Assembly (NCBI RefSeq): GCF_002335745.1
Contig: NZ_NIST01000001.1
Span: 4,978,090-5,042,089, forward strand
Direction of reading: 5' to 3'
From: Evansella halocellulosilytica
Lineage (GTDB): Bacteria > Bacillota > Bacilli > Bacillales > Salisediminibacteriaceae
DNA length: 64,000 bases
Translations under genes and position numbers: made by a program
The notes under the pieces: model-generated
Database searches by the model: none
Seen by the model: the letters and a program-made list of their open reading frames with translations, nothing else
What the model was told of the DNA's origin: nothing
In this document: piece after piece, positions 30,917-39,182 of the stretch
Layout: every line of letters starts with the position of its first letter
How positions within the stretch are numbered: the stretch's first letter is position 1

Positions 30917-31408
30917 ATGAAAGAACACTATGATGAAGTTGAATTAACAGCTAGGAAATGGTTACAAGAAAGAGGTGTTACAATTGATGACATCGCAGAG
31001 CTTGTATACTATTTACAATCTAATTATGTTGAAGATCTTTCAATAGAAACATGTAAGGAAAATATTGACCGTGTATTGTCTAAACGAGAAGTGCAAAATG
31101 CCATCATTACTGGGATACAGTTAGATAGACTTGCCGAAGAAGGCAAATTAGAAAAGCCGCTCCAAGGTATCATTGAGCGCGATGAAGGGTTATATGGTGT
31201 AGATGAGATTATTGCCTTATCGATCGTGAATGTGTACGGTTCAATCGGATTTACGAACTATGGTTACATTGATAAGCAAAAACCAGGGGTATTAAAAAAA
31301 TTGAACGATAAAAGCCAAGGATGCCACACTTTCTTAGATGACATCGTAGGAGCTATAGCTGCCGCAGCGTCGAGCCGTCTCGCTCATAGTGTAAAAAACC
31401 TTGAATAA
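30917..31408 (+). CDS. yutG: YutG, phosphatidylglycerophosphatase A-related protein
   Basis: A 163-residue soluble protein of the PgpA-like YutG family. Family blocks GLYGVDEIIALSIVNVYGSIG and GCHTFLDDIVGAIAAAA, with the acidic DD pair, form the metal-binding active site of PgpA-type phosphatases. Unlike true PgpA it has no membrane helices, so the substrate may differ. AGGGTGATGAG precedes the ATG. It is convergent with yutF, from which it is separated by a palindromic terminator. Confidence 0.88.
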   Translation: MKEHYDEVELTARKWLQERGVTIDDIAELVYYLQSNYVEDLSIETCKENIDRVLSKREVQNAIITGIQLDRLAEEGKLEKPLQGIIERDEGLYGVDEIIALSIVNVYGSIGFTNYGYIDKQKPGVLKKLNDKSQGCHTFLDDIVGAIAAAASSRLAHSVKNLE

Positions 31409-31466
31409 CAGCACCCGTTATAAGAGAAAACCTAACCTACATCAAACTCAAAAAAAAATTACCACT

Positions 31467-31501
31467 AAAAATTCCCAGGTGCCAGGCACCTGGGAATTTT
31501 T
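31467..31501. terminator. GTGCCAGGCAC palindrome, bidirectional terminator
   Basis: AAAATTCCCAGGTGC pairs with GCACCTGGGAATTTT. It lies between the convergent genes yutG and yutF and has A and T runs on both sides. Confidence 0.88.
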
Positions 31502-31527
31502 GGATCTATACATATACTTCTTTACTT

Positions 31528-32298
31528 CTACACTTGCCATTCGTCCAATGAATGAATCGACCAGGTTGGTTGAACCTCTAGTTCATCTAATTGCTCTTTA
31601 GAAGTGACTCCAGTATGAACAATGATTGTATCCATACCAGCGTTAATACCAGCCATAATATCTGTTTGATAATTGTCACCGACCATGACGGAGTCCTCCA
31701 ATGACGTACCTAACATCTCAAGTGCTTGATTAACGATTATTGATTCTGGCTTTCCTATAAACGTAGGTTTTACCCCTGTTGACACGGAGACAACAGAAGT
31801 TAAAGAGCCATTACCTGGCAGTAACCCTCTTTCTGTTGGGATCGCTACATCACTATTCGTTGATAAAAATGCTGCACCTGCTCTCACTGACAAACAAGCT
31901 TTACTTAACTTTTTGTATGTAATCTCGTGGTCAATGCCCATCACGACAGCATTCACTTTATTTTCCTCTTCTGTCAACGTAAAACCTTTATTCAAAAGGG
32001 CACTTCTTAATCCTTTCTCACCTATCATATATACATTTGCTCCAGGCTTTTGTTCATGCAAGTAATTTGCTGCTGCTATACTTGACGTAATAATATCTTT
32101 AGGTGCAGCTGGAATGTCCATAGAATTTAACTTATCAGAAACTTGTTCAGGTGTTTTTGAAGAGTTATTTGTGACAAATAAATATGGAATGCTCGCTTCC
32201 TTTAATCGTTTTATGAAATGTGATGCCGCTTCAATCTTTTCTGTACCTCTGTACATCGTTCCGTCTAAGTCAACTAAATATCCTTTATATTGCTTCAT
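31528..32298 (-). CDS. yutF: HAD-family sugar/nucleotide phosphatase YutF
   Basis: A 256-residue HAD hydrolase of the NagD/AraL class. Motif I is YLVDLDGTMYRG (nucleophile Asp10, acid Asp12), motif II FVTNNSSKTP, motif III Lys in FIGKPES and motif IV MVGDNYQTDIMAG. It has a C2-type cap. Such enzymes dephosphorylate small phosphometabolites. The start has AGGAGAGG upstream. B. subtilis YutF has the same length and neighbours. Confidence 0.92.
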   Translation of the reverse strand: MKQYKGYLVDLDGTMYRGTEKIEAASHFIKRLKEASIPYLFVTNNSSKTPEQVSDKLNSMDIPAAPKDIITSSIAAANYLHEQKPGANVYMIGEKGLRSALLNKGFTLTEEENKVNAVVMGIDHEITYKKLSKACLSVRAGAAFLSTNSDVAIPTERGLLPGNGSLTSVVSVSTGVKPTFIGKPESIIVNQALEMLGTSLEDSVMVGDNYQTDIMAGINAGMDTIIVHTGVTSKEQLDELEVQPTWSIHSLDEWQV

Positions 32299-32477
32299 TA
32301 AAACCTCTCCTAATATGTATATAAATTTAATCAGATAACAGTTAAGTAATAATCAAGATTTGCCGATAAATTAGAATTCACAACTCGAAACGGTTGGCAA
32401 GCTCGACTGCACCGATTTAGCGACGGCTTCACTGCCATCTCCCATATTTGCCTAAATCAATTCATACAACGATGCAA

Positions 32478-32725
32478 GTAATAAAAGCGCAAGCACCCTC
32501 AGTTATCGACGAAGAACACTGGTCGGACAAAGCGCCACGTACTACGCCCTACCCGGAATTAGGACGTTCTTTCCGTCGAGGCAACTCTCTAGTTCCCCTT
32601 CGACTAAAACCCCTACGTCCTGCGGGAACGCCGAAATCACTACATCCATGTAGAAGTGCGTGATATAAACGCTCTTCGCTGAAACTAGACAAGACAATGA
32701 TCGAAAGATTGAAATTATATACTTG
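32478..32725 (+). repeat. Family A structured repeat
   Basis: A more diverged plus-orientation copy, starting AAAAGCGCAAGCACC and keeping the AGGACGTTCT, CCTGCGGG and GCCGAAATC segments plus the CTAGACAAGACAATCGAAAG tail. It fills the gap between yutF and yutE, both of which are on the minus strand. Confidence 0.8.
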
Positions 32726-32736
32726 CTTATCTACCG

Positions 32737-32766
32737 AAAAAGAATCGCCACTCAGAGGAGTGACGT
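32737..32766 (-). terminator. Terminator of yutE
   Basis: On the minus strand CGTCACTC pairs with GAGTGGCG around CTCT and is followed by ATTCTTTTT. Confidence 0.75.
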
Positions 32767-32830
32767 TTCAATATGTACGCTTTCATTTTTATAATCGTGA
32801 ATGCACTCTCTAACTAGTGTACATACTGCT

Positions 32831-33277
32831 CTAATCTTTTTGAGGCAAAAAGGCTGAAACCGGCCCTAATTCATTTTCTAAATATATTCGAACTTTCCCC
32901 GGGAAATTAAGGAGGGTAACACTCTCTTTATGAAAAGCTTGATATAACCTATTATGATCAACCTTCGTATATTGTTGAAGTAAAGCTTTTCTCCAAGGAA
33001 TTAACTGCTTTATCGAGTTCGCATCGTCTTTTGAAATCACCTTTTCATCTAATAAAATGTCAACGACATCATCATAGCTGCCCGGATCTCTCATAATAAA
33101 CCCATCAATCATTTGATTCCCTACATCGATCATCACTTCAATCGTCATATGAGCAATTCTTTCTAACATGAATTGCTGATCCTTGCTCTCCAATGACTTT
33201 TCTTTTGAAAAAGTTTCAATCAATTGCTCCATATATTGTAAGCGCTCTTCTATTAATTTTCTGTCAACAAAATACAT
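32831..33277 (-). CDS. yutE: YutE, DUF86 (HepT-like) protein
   Basis: A 148-residue all-helical protein of the DUF86/HepT family. HepT toxins are RNases with an RnxxxH pattern; here the matching segment reads PWRKALLQQYTKVDH, so the catalytic His is displaced or absent. No MNT-type nucleotidyltransferase partner gene is adjacent. As in B. subtilis it stands as a conserved single gene, so a housekeeping role is likelier than a toxin role. The ATG follows AGGGGA. Confidence 0.85.
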   Translation of the reverse strand: MYFVDRKLIEERLQYMEQLIETFSKEKSLESKDQQFMLERIAHMTIEVMIDVGNQMIDGFIMRDPGSYDDVVDILLDEKVISKDDANSIKQLIPWRKALLQQYTKVDHNRLYQAFHKESVTLLNFPGKVRIYLENELGPVSAFLPQKD

Positions 33278-33537
33278 ACAAATCCCCTCTTTTCATTCAA
33301 ATAAACACAATTAGTATAACACATTAGTCGATTTCTCAAGGAATCTAATGGCAAATTGGCGATTTCAATTTATTTCGTATGGAATTTTTGTTATTATGAT
33401 GAAGAATTGTTCGACCTTATAAATGCTATGTCATAATTCGATAAATCTTCTTTGTCATTATCATCGACCTTTCTTACTAAAAAGTCAATATTTACGATAA
33501 AGATGATGAATCGGCTAAACGATAAGCATAGTAATAA

Positions 33538-33862
33538 GAAAAGCGCTAGAGTCCTGACATGAAAAAGTCCAAACTTAAACTTCAAGTGGCAGGACGAAGC
33601 GATCTAGAGCCGTTGGCGTCTGTCCCTTCCTCTAATAGAATTGCTCTGGAGTTTTCCGTCAACTGGCTGAAATGCCACGTCCTGTGGCATACCCAGAATT
33701 AGGACGTACTGTCCGGCTAGACAATTCGTTAGATAAGACCTTCGGATAACATCCCCCATCCTGGGGGAACGTTCGAAGTTGAAGTTATCACATCCGTGCG
33801 GAAGCTTGTGATGTAAATGCTTTATGGGGTTAGACAGCGTTCGAGTGGTTGTAATTTTATCT
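33538..33862 (+). repeat. Family A structured repeat just upstream of glpX
   Basis: A diverged plus-orientation copy starting AAAAGCGCTAGAGTCCTGACA. It has GCCACGTCCTGTGGC, AGGACGTACTGTCC, CCTTCGG...CGTTCGAAG with CCCCC/GGGGG, and a TTAGACAGCGTTCGAG tail. It ends less than 50 nt before the glpX start, so either it forms the glpX leader or the promoter lies within it. Confidence 0.8.
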
Positions 33863-33909
33863 TCTTATCAATTAAAGAAAAGATTCAACGAGAAATTGGG
33901 GGAATGATT

Positions 33910-34887
33910 GTGGAAAGGGAATTAGCGTTAGAAATTGTACGGGTTACCGAAGCTGCATCACTAGCATCTTCACAATGGATGGGCCGAGGTTTAAAAAATG
34001 AAGCAGATGATGCTGCTACTAACGCCATGCGCGAAATGTTTGATTCTGTTAATATGAAAGGAACAGTCGTCATTGGGGAAGGTGAATTAGACGAAGCCCC
34101 TATGTTATACATCGGAGAAGAACTAGGATCCGGAAATGGTCCAGAGGTTGATATTGCAGTTGATCCGCTTGAAGGTACGAGTATTGTGGCAAAAGGACAC
34201 CCAAACGCTATGGCAGTTATCGCTGTTGCCGATCGTGGTACACTGCTTCACGCACCAGATATGTATATGGAAAAGCTTGTCGTCGGTCCTGAAGCAGCTG
34301 GACTTGTTCGTTTAGATGATCCTATCGAGAAAACAATTGACATCGTTGCCAAGATGACGAACAAGCGCGTTCGTGACGTAACAGTCATTATTCAAGAACG
34401 CGAACGCCATGAAGAACTTGTCAACCGTATTAGAGATAAAGGAGCGCGTGTAAAATTATTCGGTGATGGCGATGTAGGTGCTTCAATCGCCACTGCAATG
34501 CCACGTACCGGAATTGACTTGTTTGTCGGGACAGGTGGTGCTCCAGAAGGGGTCATTTCAGCTGCTGCCATTAAAGCGCTAGGCGGAGATATGCAAGCTC
34601 GTCTCGTTCCAATGAATAATGAAGAACACGACCGGTGTAAAAAAATGGGTATTGAAGACGTCAGTCAAGTGCTACATTTAAATGATCTTGTCAAAAGTGA
34701 TGATGCCATTTTTGCAGCAACCGGCGTCTCAACAGGTGAATTGTTAGAAGGAGTCCGCTTTTTAGGTGGTGACCTTGTCGAAACAGATTCAATCGTCATG
34801 CGTGCAAAAACAGGGACAGTTCGTTACATTAAAGCTCATCACCGTTTAAATCAAAAGCCGCATCTTTCCATGCCTGAAGATAATTGA
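33910..34887 (+). CDS. glpX: Class II fructose-1,6-bisphosphatase GlpX
   Basis: A 325-residue enzyme that hydrolyses fructose-1,6-bisphosphate to fructose-6-phosphate in gluconeogenesis. Family blocks are [21 protein letters not shown] and [14 protein letters not shown] with the metal-binding Asp/Glu residues, and [14 protein letters not shown]. The true start is taken as GTG 33910 (reading [12 protein letters not shown]), since GGGGG (33898-33902) is seven bases upstream. ATG 33904 is too close to it and the longer open frame reaches into the repeat. DUF3055 follows after 15 nt, so they form an operon. Confidence 0.93.
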   Translation: MERELALEIVRVTEAASLASSQWMGRGLKNEADDAATNAMREMFDSVNMKGTVVIGEGELDEAPMLYIGEELGSGNGPEVDIAVDPLEGTSIVAKGHPNAMAVIAVADRGTLLHAPDMYMEKLVVGPEAAGLVRLDDPIEKTIDIVAKMTNKRVRDVTVIIQERERHEELVNRIRDKGARVKLFGDGDVGASIATAMPRTGIDLFVGTGGAPEGVISAAAIKALGGDMQARLVPMNNEEHDRCKKMGIEDVSQVLHLNDLVKSDDAIFAATGVSTGELLEGVRFLGGDLVETDSIVMRAKTGTVRYIKAHHRLNQKPHLSMPEDN

Positions 34888-34902
34888 GGAGGAATACAAT
34901 TT

Positions 34903-35172
34903 ATGAGCGAACGTTTTTTTCTTTACGATGAGATAGAAGAGACGAAGACGAGGTTCGTTAGTTTTATGGGAGAGAGTCAAAGGTTTGACTTAGCTATTAC
35001 AACAACAACTCGTTATTACGGAAAAAAGCTAGTCATGGATATGCAATCTAACCGATTTGCCATTATTGGTGAAGATGACCTTGATGCACCTGGTTACTTA
35101 GAACGGACTTTTGATATTGATGAAGAAGATGGCAAAGAAATGCGTGAGTTTTTATACGAAGTCATTTTATAA
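34903..35172 (+). CDS. DUF3055 family protein
   Basis: An 89-residue acidic protein (MSERFFLYDEIEETKTRFVS) that matches the DUF3055 family of Firmicutes in sequence style and length. Function unknown. GAGGAGG lies before the ATG, 15 nt after the glpX stop; joint transcription is likely. A hairpin at 35211-35240 ends the unit. Confidence 0.85.
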   Translation: MSERFFLYDEIEETKTRFVSFMGESQRFDLAITTTTRYYGKKLVMDMQSNRFAIIGEDDLDAPGYLERTFDIDEEDGKEMREFLYEVIL

Positions 35173-35210
35173 GCTTTTTTCAGGAAAATCAAGGCTAGAA
35201 TAATGTACCT

Positions 35211-35241
35211 ACCTCCTTTCCATACTACATGGTAAGGAGGT
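35211..35241 (+). promoter_or_regulatory. Hairpin that sequesters a Shine-Dalgarno sequence
   Basis: ACCTCCTTTCCAT (35211-35223) pairs with ATGGTAAGGAGGT (35229-35241), 12 of 13 positions, around a five-base loop. The second arm is the complete AAGGAGGT ribosome-binding site of the gene starting at 35248. It is followed by TTTCTTT, so it may also end the glpX transcript. Either way, translation of the next gene should depend on opening the stem. Confidence 0.75.
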
Positions 35242-35247
35242 TTCTTT

Positions 35248-35535
35248 ATGAACAATAAGCACGGCCGTCAAAAAGACCAATATTCTGACTTTATAACTGT
35301 CGAAAAAAACCGGAAAGAACTTATCGCTGAACAAACACCTGAAGGTGCTTATGGCTCTCCTATTGAAGAAACGTTTGAAAAAACGACTCCATGGACAGAA
35401 GGCCAACGTACAGCAAGCGCATTCGCATATGAAAATAAGGAATTGCACCAAGGACTCGAACGAAAAGACCCTGGGGCACATCTGACTCACGATGATAAAC
35501 GAACAGACTACCAGCACCCATACCGAAAATCCTAA
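35248..35535 (+). CDS. Small hydrophilic hypothetical protein
   Basis: A 95-residue, highly charged protein rich in Glu, Lys and His, without membrane segments and likely poorly folded (EKTTPWTEGQRTASAFAYEN in the middle). I do not recognise it. Its strong ribosome-binding site is buried in a hairpin (see 35211). Small hydrophilic proteins of this kind are common products of sporulation genes in Bacilli, but that is only a guess here. Confidence 0.7.
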   Translation: MNNKHGRQKDQYSDFITVEKNRKELIAEQTPEGAYGSPIEETFEKTTPWTEGQRTASAFAYENKELHQGLERKDPGAHLTHDDKRTDYQHPYRKS

Positions 35536-35536
35536 A

Positions 35537-35576
35537 CCAAAAATATCCAGGTGCCAGGCACCTGGATATTTTTGGA
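35537..35576. terminator. GTGCCAGGCAC palindrome, bidirectional terminator
   Basis: CCAAAAATATCCAGGTGC pairs with GCACCTGGATATTTTTGG, one of the longest and most perfect palindromes in the window. It lies between the convergent genes ending at 35535 (+) and 35632 (-). Confidence 0.88.
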
Positions 35577-35631
35577 TATTTATAGGTATTTTAAAACCTC
35601 AGCATTGATTTTATGCTTAGGATTCATATAC

Positions 35632-35922
35632 TTATGAAGACTTCTTGTCTTCTTTCACTTTGCGCACTACAAAATAAGCACAACCAAAATTGCAGTATTC
35701 ATATAAATATTCCGGGAGCGAACTGATCTTTGCATCAAAGCTTGATTTTCTATGCTTATCATCGAAAAAGCCTTTCAAACGCAATTGTTCATATCCCCAA
35801 TCACCAACAATATAATCATATTTATTTAAGACATCACTGTATCGGTTTTTAAATTCCTCTTCAACCCATCCGTCTCTTACGTCTTCAACGAGTTCAAACG
35901 TATTTCCTTGAATGCGAATCAT
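35632..35922 (-). CDS. yutD: YutD, DUF1027 protein
   Basis: A 96-residue protein of the DUF1027/YutD-like family, with the characteristic IVGDWGYEQLRLKGFF segment and a Cys near the C-terminus (EYCNFGCAYFVVRK). Function unknown, but conserved through Bacilli and always near lipA. The start has GAGAGGTGG upstream. The lysine-rich tail is short. Confidence 0.9.
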   Translation of the reverse strand: MIRIQGNTFELVEDVRDGWVEEEFKNRYSDVLNKYDYIVGDWGYEQLRLKGFFDDKHRKSSFDAKISSLPEYLYEYCNFGCAYFVVRKVKEDKKSS

Positions 35923-36058
35923 TTACAGCCACCTCTCTTCACTCTCTTTATATTGCCTTATTTCACGAAAAATTTCAATGCTGTACGATTAAAACAGCCA
36001 CAAATTACCTCACTATATACAAAAAAAACGGTCAAGCTATTCATAGGAGGTGATACAG

Positions 36059-36727
36059 ATGAGAAAACAATTACCATCTATGATTCTTACCGGAATGTGT
36101 TTGTCTTTTGTGATGACTGGCTGTGGCGGAATGAATGAAGGAAGTGACCTTGAAGGACAGCAAGTAGATTTATTCCGTGGGTATCAGCAACCAGAACGAC
36201 ACTTTGTGATCAATCGAAATATTAGAGGTAATGCAGAACAGTATAATCGCTTTGGTTTTAACCGAAATAATAAAGAAACCGCATATGCTGGACAAAGTGC
36301 ACCTGGTTATGCAACATATGATCGCCCACTACTTGCTGAAAGCATAAGTAAAATGGCAACAACGAATGACTCTGTTGATGATTGCGCCGTTTTAGTAACT
36401 GATCAACACGTTTTAATGACTTATGAAAAAAGTGGTGATGAAAGTCGAGAAGAAGTTGCTGAACAAATGAAACAAACAGCACTTTCACTCGTACCCGCTT
36501 ATTACGATATTTACGTAAGTGACGATCCGAATATGGCTGAGGAAATTGAACGCTTCCAAGGGTTGTCTCCGAAAGAACAACATTATCAAGATTCATTAGA
36601 GCAAACTATTGAACGAATGAAAACGTACCCACAAGGCGAACCATTGGAAATCGATGATTTTGACCACGAAGACAGCAGAATGGATCAAGAAGGACAAGAA
36701 GATACTAATCGCCGTGCAAGGCAATAA
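36059..36727 (+). CDS. yutC: YutC-type sporulation lipoprotein (YhcN/YlaJ family)
   Basis: A 222-residue lipoprotein. The signal is MRKQLPSMILTGMCLSFVMTGC with lipobox VMTGC (Cys22), followed by a YhcN/YlaJ domain around residues 80-175 (ISKMATTNDSVDDCAVLVTD). Such proteins are found in the forespore membrane or germination apparatus. The true start is ATG 36059, eight bases after AGGAGG; the GTG at 36050 overlaps that site. The C-terminus is very acidic. Position between yutD and lipA fits yutC. Confidence 0.88.
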   Translation: MRKQLPSMILTGMCLSFVMTGCGGMNEGSDLEGQQVDLFRGYQQPERHFVINRNIRGNAEQYNRFGFNRNNKETAYAGQSAPGYATYDRPLLAESISKMATTNDSVDDCAVLVTDQHVLMTYEKSGDESREEVAEQMKQTALSLVPAYYDIYVSDDPNMAEEIERFQGLSPKEQHYQDSLEQTIERMKTYPQGEPLEIDDFDHEDSRMDQEGQEDTNRRARQ

Positions 36728-36751
36728 CGATGAACAATCGTAAAGAGTTCT

Positions 36752-36885
36752 GTCTGTTTTATGAGCGTGAGGATGAGAAAGAGTCTCCTGGACTCCCCCT
36801 CCTATTCGTCAAAAGAACAGCAATGTCCTTTGAGAAGCATATGATGTAAATGTTCATGTTGATGCTGGACAACAATATAAGAATT
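36752..36885 (+). repeat. Degenerate family A repeat fragment
   Basis: The end of this stretch (AGAAGCATATGATGTAAATG, then GGACAACAATATAAGAATTG) parallels the tail of the long repeats (AAGCTCGTGATGTAAACG, then GACAGCAATCGAGAGATTG). Most of the hairpins have been lost. Confidence 0.5.
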
Positions 36886-36907
36886 GAAAACTTTAATTAT
36901 GATATTA

Positions 36908-36958
36908 ATAAAAGCCGTCTCACATCGTCTGTTAAATAACAACAAAAGAGACGGCTAA
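36908..36958 (-). terminator. Terminator of lipA
   Basis: On the minus strand AGCCGTCTC pairs with GAGACGGCT followed by TTTATT, directly after the lipA stop. Confidence 0.85.
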
Positions 36959-36962
36959 TTAT

Positions 36963-37844
36963 TTATGCTTGTTCTGCGGCATTCACTTGTTCATCTGCAT
37001 GGTATGAAGAGCGAACAAGTGGACCAGATTCACAATGTTTAAAACCTTTACTTAAAGCAATTTCCTTCAATTCTGCGAATTCTTCTGGAGTCCAATACTT
37101 TTTAATTTTCAAATGGCTTTTCGTTGGCTGCAAATACTGTCCTATTGTCATAATATCTACATCGACAGCACGCAGATCGTCCATCGTCTGAATAATCTCT
37201 TCCTTCGTTTCACCAAGTCCGATCATTAAACTCGATTTTGTCGGGATCTTTGGCTGCATTTCTTTTGCTCGTCTTAAAAATTCTAAAGATCGCTCATACG
37301 TTGCTCTAGCACGAACTCTAGGTGTTAAACTTCTCACTGTCTCAATGTTATGGTTAAGAATATCTGGACGAGCGTCCATTAATATTTTCAAGTTTTCTTC
37401 TTTCCCTGCCATGTCTGAAGGAAGAACTTCTACAGTTGTAAAAGGACTTTTTCTTCGAATTGCTCTTACCGTTTCTGCAAAAATTTCAGCACCGCCATCT
37501 TTTAGATCATCACGAGCAACAGCCGTAATGACCGCATGTTTAAGCCCCATTAAATGAACTGACTCTGCTACTCGCTCTGGTTCTTCTCTGTCGAGCTCAG
37601 TAGGTAAACCTGTCTTTACGGCACAAAAACGGCAGGCTCTCGTACAAATATCTCCTAAAATCATAAAGGTCGCAGTTTTCCTCTCAGCCCAACACTCATG
37701 AATGTTTGGACAACGAGCTTCTTCACAAACTGTATGTAACTTCTTTTCACGCATCATCTTTTTTAAGCCAGTATATGATTCATTCGTATTTAATTTAATT
37801 TTTAACCATTCCGGCTTACGAATATGTTCCTCTTTTTTCGCCAT
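36963..37844 (-). CDS. lipA: Lipoyl synthase LipA
   Basis: A 293-residue radical SAM enzyme that inserts two sulfur atoms into octanoyl groups to make the lipoyl cofactor of 2-oxoacid dehydrogenases. It has both clusters: the auxiliary Cys40, Cys45, Cys51 ([12 protein letters not shown]) and the radical SAM Cys67, Cys71, Cys74 (CTRACRFC), and the C-terminal [10 protein letters not shown] motif. AGGAGCGTGAG precedes the ATG. It matches yutB. It depends on Fe-S supply, which several neighbouring genes provide. Confidence 0.96.
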   Translation of the reverse strand: MAKKEEHIRKPEWLKIKLNTNESYTGLKKMMREKKLHTVCEEARCPNIHECWAERKTATFMILGDICTRACRFCAVKTGLPTELDREEPERVAESVHLMGLKHAVITAVARDDLKDGGAEIFAETVRAIRRKSPFTTVEVLPSDMAGKEENLKILMDARPDILNHNIETVRSLTPRVRARATYERSLEFLRRAKEMQPKIPTKSSLMIGLGETKEEIIQTMDDLRAVDVDIMTIGQYLQPTKSHLKIKKYWTPEEFAELKEIALSKGFKHCESGPLVRSSYHADEQVNAAEQA

Positions 37845-38067
37845 TCCGACTCACGCTCCTGTCATTTACATTATGTATAAAAGCATGGTTGCTCAAATAA
37901 AATGAACTTTTTTCAGTATTCCATTTTAACTCATAATCATTAGTAACTTTAACATGAAAATTAAGAAATCTCAAAGTGATTGTTTATTTCCAACATTTGT
38001 CGGAATCAAATGATGCCTTTTTTTCGCAAACTATATTCAGTAGTGCCGAAAAGGAGGAAATTTACTA

Positions 38068-39078
38068 ATGAAAAAATGGCTAACGAGAAGTTTGCTGCTC
38101 GTTCCTTTTTTGTTCATACTGTTGCAAAGCAACACTTTTGCAGCAACTGCAAATGTACATGATTTATCTTCAGAAGAAGTATATAAGGAAAGAATGGCAT
38201 TATATTTGAAAACGGAAGCATCTTCTCATATTCCTTGGTATTTTCTTGCTGCTGTAGATAGTTATGAAAGAGGACTTCGTCAAGCACGAAAAGACCTCCC
38301 TCAAGAAGAAGGATTTATTGCGATTCATTTCACTAAGGAAGCATGGGCTGGTGAACAAAACCCAAATAAAGAGGATACAAACCCTGTTTCCATATCATTG
38401 TTTAATGGAATAGGCCTAGATGGTGATGGTGATGGTAAAGCAGAATTAACGAACGATGAAGATGTTCTCCATACGTTTGCTCAGCACTTATCGAAGTATG
38501 GAAGCAGTGATGAAAACATTCGTATTGGTCTTTGGGATTATTATCAGCGTGATAAATCAGTCGAACTCATTATGGGCCACGCTAAAGTTTATCGCACATT
38601 TGACACATTAGATCTCCGAGAACGAGCATTTCCAATGCCACTACAATATAATCATAGTTACCGAAGTACATGGGGTGACCGACGGGGGTGGGGCGGTAAC
38701 CGAATACATGAAGGAACGGATATATTTGCGGGTCACGGTACGCCGATTCGTGCCACCACATATGGAATTGTCGAGTTAAAAGGATGGAATAAGTATGGGG
38801 GCTGGAGAATTGGAATCCGAGATGTAAATAATGTTTATCACTACTTCGCACATATGAGTAGCTTTGAAAAAGACATAGAACGAGGTACTGTCGTAAAACC
38901 TGGAACTGTGATCGGATATTGTGGCAGCTCCGGTTATGGTAAACCAGGAACACAAGGGAAATTCCCTCCCCACCTTCATTACGGTATGTATAAAGATAAT
39001 GGATATATTGAATGGTCCTTCGACCCTTATCCATCACTTCGAGCTTGGGAAAAAGGAGAGCGTAAGAAGAAAAAGTAA
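38068..39078 (+). CDS. lytH: LytH-like M23 peptidase (sporulation cell-wall peptidase)
   Basis: A 336-residue exported peptidase. Signal peptide at residues 1-25 (LLLVPFLFILLQSNTFA), a middle region of unknown fold, and a C-terminal M23 domain with zinc ligands H214 and D218 (RIHEGTDIFAGHG) and H304 of the HLH pair (PPHLHYGMY). In B. subtilis LytH (YunA) trims cortex peptides by L-Ala-D-Glu cleavage in the mother cell. AAGGAGG precedes the ATG. yunB, which follows in B. subtilis, is not found here. Confidence 0.92.
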   Translation: MKKWLTRSLLLVPFLFILLQSNTFAATANVHDLSSEEVYKERMALYLKTEASSHIPWYFLAAVDSYERGLRQARKDLPQEEGFIAIHFTKEAWAGEQNPNKEDTNPVSISLFNGIGLDGDGDGKAELTNDEDVLHTFAQHLSKYGSSDENIRIGLWDYYQRDKSVELIMGHAKVYRTFDTLDLRERAFPMPLQYNHSYRSTWGDRRGWGGNRIHEGTDIFAGHGTPIRATTYGIVELKGWNKYGGWRIGIRDVNNVYHYFAHMSSFEKDIERGTVVKPGTVIGYCGSSGYGKPGTQGKFPPHLHYGMYKDNGYIEWSFDPYPSLRAWEKGERKKKK

Positions 39079-39140
39079 ACAAAATCAATACTCTTTTATA
39101 CACTCAACTGCATAAAATTATCTTAGACTAAAAATAATGG

Positions 39141-39174
39141 AGAAAAGCAGCCCAACGATGAGCTGCTTTTCTTG
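39141..39174. terminator. Bidirectional terminator between lytH and the NSS symporter
   Basis: GAAAAGCAGC pairs with GCTGCTTTTCTTG around CCAACGATGA. Confidence 0.88.
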
Positions 39175-39182
39175 TTAGCGAT

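Noticed and set aside
32831-33277. HepT-type toxin of a toxin-antitoxin pair
   Set aside because: No nucleotidyltransferase partner gene beside it, the catalytic His pattern is not kept, and the gene is part of conserved synteny (yutE).
33817-33909. Longer N-terminus of GlpX from ATG 33817
   Set aside because: This part is translated from the repeat tail; homology begins at MERELALEI and the ribosome-binding site fits GTG 33910.
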